Assembly (NCBI RefSeq): GCF_024734385.1
Contig: NZ_JANHAP010000017.1
Span: forward strand, 1-56,678
DNA: 56,678 nucleotides
Reading direction: 5' to 3'
DNA from: Dasania sp. GY-MA-18
GTDB taxonomy: Bacteria > Pseudomonadota > Gammaproteobacteria > Pseudomonadales > Dasaniaceae
The stretch's first letter is position 1; each line of letters starts with the position of its first letter. A program made the position numbers and the translations under genes. Of the stretch, positions 53,819-56,678 are shown piece by piece. The notes below the pieces were generated by a model. That model saw only the letters and a list, made by a program, of their open reading frames with translations. It ran no database searches and had not been told where the DNA came from.

Positions 53819-54292
53819 GAAGCTTCCCGGGATGCAATCGGAGGGGAACCAACGCTCATTATTTTTAAATATTTTTGTTTCAACTTTGTTGTACCTGAAC
53901 GAATAAACAACTTTATTGTACTGCCACTGTATATATGGATTTTCTTCTGATCCATAATTTGTTTTATCTCGCGTACCGTAATACAAGCACACATAGAATA
54001 GATCCTTGTAGCCTTCAATTGAATCAGAGTATCTATGGATTGTGATGGATTCAATGTGAGGATCTTTGATTTCTCCTGAAAACAGACTATCGCTATAATT
54101 TGACTGTACATGGAGATTTAGGAATCCATTTTCATCCTTTGCGGCCTTAACTGTGATCGTCCCTGCCGTTTTTGGACCTATCGCGGTTATGGTCACGGTT
54201 TGCCAATAGGCCGACCAAGTTACAGTACCCCAGGCTACAAGTGGAAATAGCAGAGATAATATTATGAGTATGGCTCGATTCTTCATGGTCAT
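53813..54292 (-). CDS. Exported cassette protein, unknown
   Basis: A 159-residue protein. A signal peptide (K-N-R-A-I-L-I-I-L-S-L-L-F-P-L-V-A-W-G) is followed by a beta-rich domain with many tyrosines (Y-S-D-S-I-E-G-Y-K-D-L-F-Y-V-C-L-Y-Y-G) and a C-terminal cysteine. Its TAA lies in the ATTTAAC end of attC 3, and its ATG overlaps the GTTAAAT of attC 4, so the whole cassette is coding. A second ATG two codons in is an alternative start. No ribosome site is visible, which is common for cassette genes. Confidence 0.68.
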   Translation of the reverse strand: MTMKNRAILIILSLLFPLVAWGTVTWSAYWQTVTITAIGPKTAGTITVKAAKDENGFLNLHVQSNYSDSLFSGEIKDPHIESITIHRYSDSIEGYKDLFYVCLYYGTRDKTNYGSEENPYIQWQYNKVVYSFRYNKVETKIFKNNERWFPSDCIPGSFI

Positions 54293-54363
54293 TTAACGCC
54301 GCAAACAGGGGCGCGCGTTAGCGCGTCCCGGCCGCAGGCCCTTGCTGATTTGCCTTGTTATAG
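54291..54363 (-). repeat. attC site 4
   Basis: Leftward it starts CTATAACAAGGC and ends GGCGTTAAAT (54363-54291), about 73 bases. It shares the 19-base ggcgcgcgttagcgcgtcc with attC 3. The gene on its right is translated into it. Confidence 0.88.
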
Positions 54364-55094
54364 GCCGCGCTCTCTATTAGAAGTACCTTTTTAAATGGGA
54401 GATCTTCTTCCATATATCCGCAGCTTTTAGATGCGCCCCACATGCTGCTGCCTGAATAACCCTTCCATTCAGCCAAAACCTTTCTGCTTTCTATTTCCTT
54501 AACCAGTTTCGTACTTACTCTTCGATCTGGCCTCCCGAAGGCATTTTTTGTATTGGAGTAATACTCGTATTTGCTCTCTAATTCATCACTAAATTCAACT
54601 GCTATACATTGACCTTTCTCTAGTGAAGGCAAATTTCGACGCGCATACTGCCTTTTTCTGGTAGCCCCTTCTGTTATTTTTATTGAGAGTGTGGATTGGC
54701 AATTCTTATCCGCTACGTCTGAAATGTAATACTTAGCAAATGTTTTATCGGAGTACTCTCGCTTCGCTTTCGCTTCCACATACCTAAAGCTGCCATCCAT
54801 AATGGCTCTGAGTAAATCAGTACTTATGTTAAACGAATACTCGTAAAATCCTTGCGCAAATACAGTTTCATAAACTATTAATTTAGAATTTTTGCATTGC
54901 TCCACAGCCCATCTCTGTGGAGCAGTTCCACTATGCCTCCATGAAAACATAATAATAAGAAAAATAGCGAGACTTACTGTAAGCACTTTCCAATTTTCTG
55001 TCTCATTTGGTCTCAGCTTAACCAATAACGTTGCGGCACCATATACAACAGCAAAGATAATGATTGCAATAATAGGAAATAACGGGTGGCTCAT
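54318..55094 (-). CDS. Membrane-anchored cassette protein, unknown
   Basis: A 258-residue protein with two N-terminal membrane helices (about 6-25 and 35-53) and a soluble C-terminal domain of about 190 residues rich in charged residues. It has three or four cysteines (E-Q-C-K-N-S, K-N-C-Q-S-T, K-G-Q-C-I-A, K-S-C-G-Y). The end A-Y-N-K-A-N-Q-Q-G-P-A-A-G-T-R is encoded by attC 4. No family recognised. It fills the cassette between attC 4 and attC 5. Confidence 0.65.
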   Translation of the reverse strand: MSHPLFPIIAIIIFAVVYGAATLLVKLRPNETENWKVLTVSLAIFLIIMFSWRHSGTAPQRWAVEQCKNSKLIVYETVFAQGFYEYSFNISTDLLRAIMDGSFRYVEAKAKREYSDKTFAKYYISDVADKNCQSTLSIKITEGATRKRQYARRNLPSLEKGQCIAVEFSDELESKYEYYSNTKNAFGRPDRRVSTKLVKEIESRKVLAEWKGYSGSSMWGASKSCGYMEEDLPFKKVLLIESAAYNKANQQGPAAGTR

Positions 55095-55130
55095 AAATTA
55101 TTTGACACTCTATTGGTGGAGCACTTTGCC

Positions 55131-55211
55131 CTATAACGCCTCAATAATGGGCCGGAGCACGCAGTGCGGAGGTCCAGCCCCGAAGGGGCGACATTGATTG
55201 ACTTGTTAAAT
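55131..55211 (-). repeat. attC site 5
   Basis: Leftward it starts ATTTAACAAGTCAATCAATG and ends TTGAGGCGTTATAG (55211-55131), about 81 bases. The L-boxes CAATCAATG and CATTATTGAG pair, and GGGCTGG and CCGGCCC lie inside. The stop of the PD-(D/E)XK gene is four bases before it. Confidence 0.9.
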
Positions 55212-55214
55212 GCT

Positions 55215-56150
55215 CTAGTTCCAAGGTTGCTGATTAGCTATATTTTGTGCAATTTCACGAACTAATTTCTCGTTTATTCCGCCTTCTCGGTATTGATACA
55301 ATTTTCCCCCCCGGCAGTTACAAGCCTTTATTTCATCTTTTTCATTTACCATTGCTTGGTTTATATATTCGCAGAATACACCAATCGTTTTTTTGCTTTC
55401 CTTGGGCTTTAGCTTATCTTCATGGAATTCTACGAACTGATTTAAGTGCTCCGAATTAAGCCTATGAAGGTCTTCTACGCTCTCTGTAACAACCATATCA
55501 TTGTCGGGGTTTAGAATATCATTAACATTAATGGCTATCATACCGCGAGATTTAGAAGATTTATCATTCTTTAGCCTATTAAGTATTTGAGAGTTAGCCT
55601 TTTTAATATTACTTGAAACTTTATTGATTGAGCGTATTCGTTTACATTCTACATACAGTTTTGTATCCCCCACAAATGTAACGAGATCTGCTTTATGATT
55701 GAGGTCGACTTCATAACCGCCAGATATAAATCTTGCAGCTATGTTTAGCTCAAATAAAAAGTTTCTTGACTGATCTTTCATTGAAGAGTTTCTAAATGCA
55801 CTTCCTGACACTACCTTTTTAAGCCTGTCTTTGAATGAATCAAAGTCAGCGCCATCCATCGCAGATTTAACCCTAATAAGGTCGATTGCCTCAGCATATG
55901 CATTCAAGTAGGCATGGAATGACTTTTCAAGATCACTATCGGAAGGGCTTCCTTCCAATACATTGGAAAGATTGTCGATACTATCCTTATACTGATTATA
56001 TCTAGAAGCCTTGTAATTAAATCCTAAGCTCTCAAGCCAATCACAAGACTCTTCATAGCGAATGAGAGTTTCCTCACCATCTTTTAAATAGTGATTAAAC
56101 GGTATTTCTTCATACTGCACATTTCTCTCCTTGAGTGCTGGGTTGTACAT
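55215..56150 (-). CDS. PD-(D/E)XK nuclease-like cassette protein
   Basis: A 311-residue soluble protein. The segment F-L-F-E-L-N-I-A-A-R-F-I, then H-K-A-D-L-V-T-F, then L-Y-V-E-C-K-R gives a textbook PD-(D/E)XK core with an upstream Glu on helix 1, Asp155, Glu168 and Lys170. The first 110 residues are helical. A cysteine pair lies near the end (A-C-N-C-R-G-G-K). It is a complete one-gene cassette: the ATG touches the attC 6 junction and the TAG precedes attC 5. Such lone nucleases in integrons are candidates for anti-phage or restriction functions. That role is an inference. Confidence 0.75.
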   Translation of the reverse strand: MYNPALKERNVQYEEIPFNHYLKDGEETLIRYEESCDWLESLGFNYKASRYNQYKDSIDNLSNVLEGSPSDSDLEKSFHAYLNAYAEAIDLIRVKSAMDGADFDSFKDRLKKVVSGSAFRNSSMKDQSRNFLFELNIAARFISGGYEVDLNHKADLVTFVGDTKLYVECKRIRSINKVSSNIKKANSQILNRLKNDKSSKSRGMIAINVNDILNPDNDMVVTESVEDLHRLNSEHLNQFVEFHEDKLKPKESKKTIGVFCEYINQAMVNEKDEIKACNCRGGKLYQYREGGINEKLVREIAQNIANQQPWN

Positions 56151-56235
56151 TTAACGCCTTTAGCAATGGCAGCCTGCGCGAAGCGCGCTGTAGGCTGTCC
56201 AGCCCGAAGGGCGATATTGCCTAAACTTGTTATAC
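56149..56235 (-). repeat. attC site 6
   Basis: Leftward it starts GTATAACAAGTTTAGGCAAT and ends GGCGTTAAAT (56235-56149), about 87 bases. It carries the GGCAATA/ATTGC stem and a CAGCGCGCTTCGCGCAGG-type central palindrome. Confidence 0.9.
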
Positions 56236-56241
56236 GTTGAC

Positions 56242-56541
56242 TCATAGCTGAGCCTTAATTTGAAGGCATAGAGCCGTAAGGTTTTTATTAAAATCTATTT
56301 CTTTTGCCTCAGGAACTATGGGCTTTAATAGAACCCACGTATTATTACCTTGCCAAATTTCAACTGAGCCGAAGCCTTCCTCGCCGTCCCACTGGATCAT
56401 AAATCGTTTTTCACCTGATGCATAAATGCTATGCATTGAGCCGCAATAGTCTAGCTCTGTATCAGGTTTATCCTCTTGGTAGCCCAAGGGGGATATAAGT
56501 TCTACGACTGCATTTTTAATCTTATGATATTCGTGCATCAT
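56242..56541 (-). CDS. Cassette-borne hypothetical protein
   Basis: A 99-residue soluble acidic protein. The middle (R-F-M-I-Q-W-D-G-E-E-G-F-G-S-V-E-I-W-Q) looks like a small beta sheet between two helices. No family recognised. The stop is seven bases from attC 6. It begins with two consecutive ATG codons, seven bases after a GTATAAC core at 56549-56555. Confidence 0.65.
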   Translation of the reverse strand: MMHEYHKIKNAVVELISPLGYQEDKPDTELDYCGSMHSIYASGEKRFMIQWDGEEGFGSVEIWQGNNTWVLLKPIVPEAKEIDFNKNLTALCLQIKAQL

Positions 56542-56548
56542 TATTTAC

Positions 56549-56618
56549 GTATAACGAGCTTGTAGAAAAACATTTTGGGATAAATTGCGTTTCAAATCTC
56601 GTCTCTAATTCGTTATCT
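56549..56618 (-). other. Integron junction: attI or a weak attC
   Basis: Leftward, the core CTCGTTATAC (56558-56549) ends here. A possible partner GATAAC lies at 56617-56612. Only about seven bases pair (ATAACGA/TCGTTAT), and no central palindrome is present, unlike the six clear attC sites. This could be attI next to the integrase gene, or a degenerate attC. On the plus strand a TTGACA stands at 56657-56662, as a promoter leading out of the window would. Confidence 0.45.
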
Positions 56619-56678
56619 GAGTTAATTTGGCTGTGTGTAGAATCAACCCATTTCAATTTGACATAATGCCATATTATG

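Larger units (their letters stand above)
52980..56678 (-). mobile_element. Integron gene-cassette array (partial)
   Basis: Six attC sites at a spacing of 330-1020 bases separate single-gene cassettes, all reading leftward. The HNH gene to the left (51818-52960) is the most distal cassette. The orientation places attI and the integrase gene to the right, at or beyond the window end. The cassette genes look AT-richer than the core genes and use different codons, as expected for captured genes. Confidence 0.85.

Noticed and set aside
53743-54111. A second leftward frame overlapping attC 3 and the 159-residue gene
   Set aside because: The other frame has a signal peptide, a start at the cassette junction and a stop in the attC core. 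This one has none of these.

Overview
The window reads as a chromosomal segment of a free-living gammaproteobacterium, probably a marine Cellvibrionales/Spongiibacteraceae-like organism. This is an inference from gene content: TusBCDE/TusA, MiaE, EpmC, long QueF, PilU, a YadGH-type exporter, a PA2817-like protein, NhaA, NhaC and a proteobacterial AcnB. No rRNA is present to fix the taxonomy.

Layout. 1-127 holds the edge of an IS3-family element. 0.3-9 kb: a pair of amidohydrolases (one with a broken metal site), then divergently a TorR/TorS-like phosphorelay (response regulator, periplasmic solute-binding protein, tripartite hybrid kinase) and an NhaC antiporter. 9-14 kb: yccA-like gene, tusDCBE, galE, trmA and a pterin dehydratase followed by a 7-bp tandem repeat. 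14-27 kb: coiled-coil membrane proteins, queF, an ABC-2 exporter, tRNA-Glu and tRNA-Gly, msrB with a Tag-like protein, pdxB-epmC, tusA, yheU and small unknowns. 27.4-28.3 kb: an unusual cluster of short perfect hairpins, then a tRNA Pro-His-Arg operon. 28.4-33 kb: cysS, glnS, ppiB, lpxH. 33-39 kb: a tight leftward cluster of DUF1289, a HExxH lipoprotein, a small lipoprotein, miaE, pilU and a degenerate EAL-HDOD protein. 39-45 kb: two different AcnB aconitases in tandem. 45-49.8 kb: phnA, a K+ channel, nhaA, and a DUF2235 hydrolase operon containing a 47-residue secreted protein. 50-51.9 kb: a RAYT/Y1 transposase with a near-consensus LexA box in its promoter, flanked by inverted GTGGGTGTCT motifs and triplicated downstream repeats. 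52-56.7 kb: an integron gene-cassette array with six attC sites, all genes leftward, including an HNH protein and a PD-(D/E)XK nuclease-like protein.

Much of the core region serves translation: tRNA genes, two tRNA synthetases, TrmA, QueF, MiaE, the Tus sulfur relay and the EF-P hydroxylase. The accessory interest lies at the right end. There an SOS-controlled single-strand HUH transposase sits against the distal end of a cassette array whose integrase should lie just beyond the right edge. The transposon-associated repeat has overwritten the 3' end of the HNH cassette gene. Other unusual points are the modular hairpin array at 27.5-27.8 kb, the tandem AcnB paralogues with shared ACCTTAA motifs, and two cassette reading frames that run through their own attC sites.
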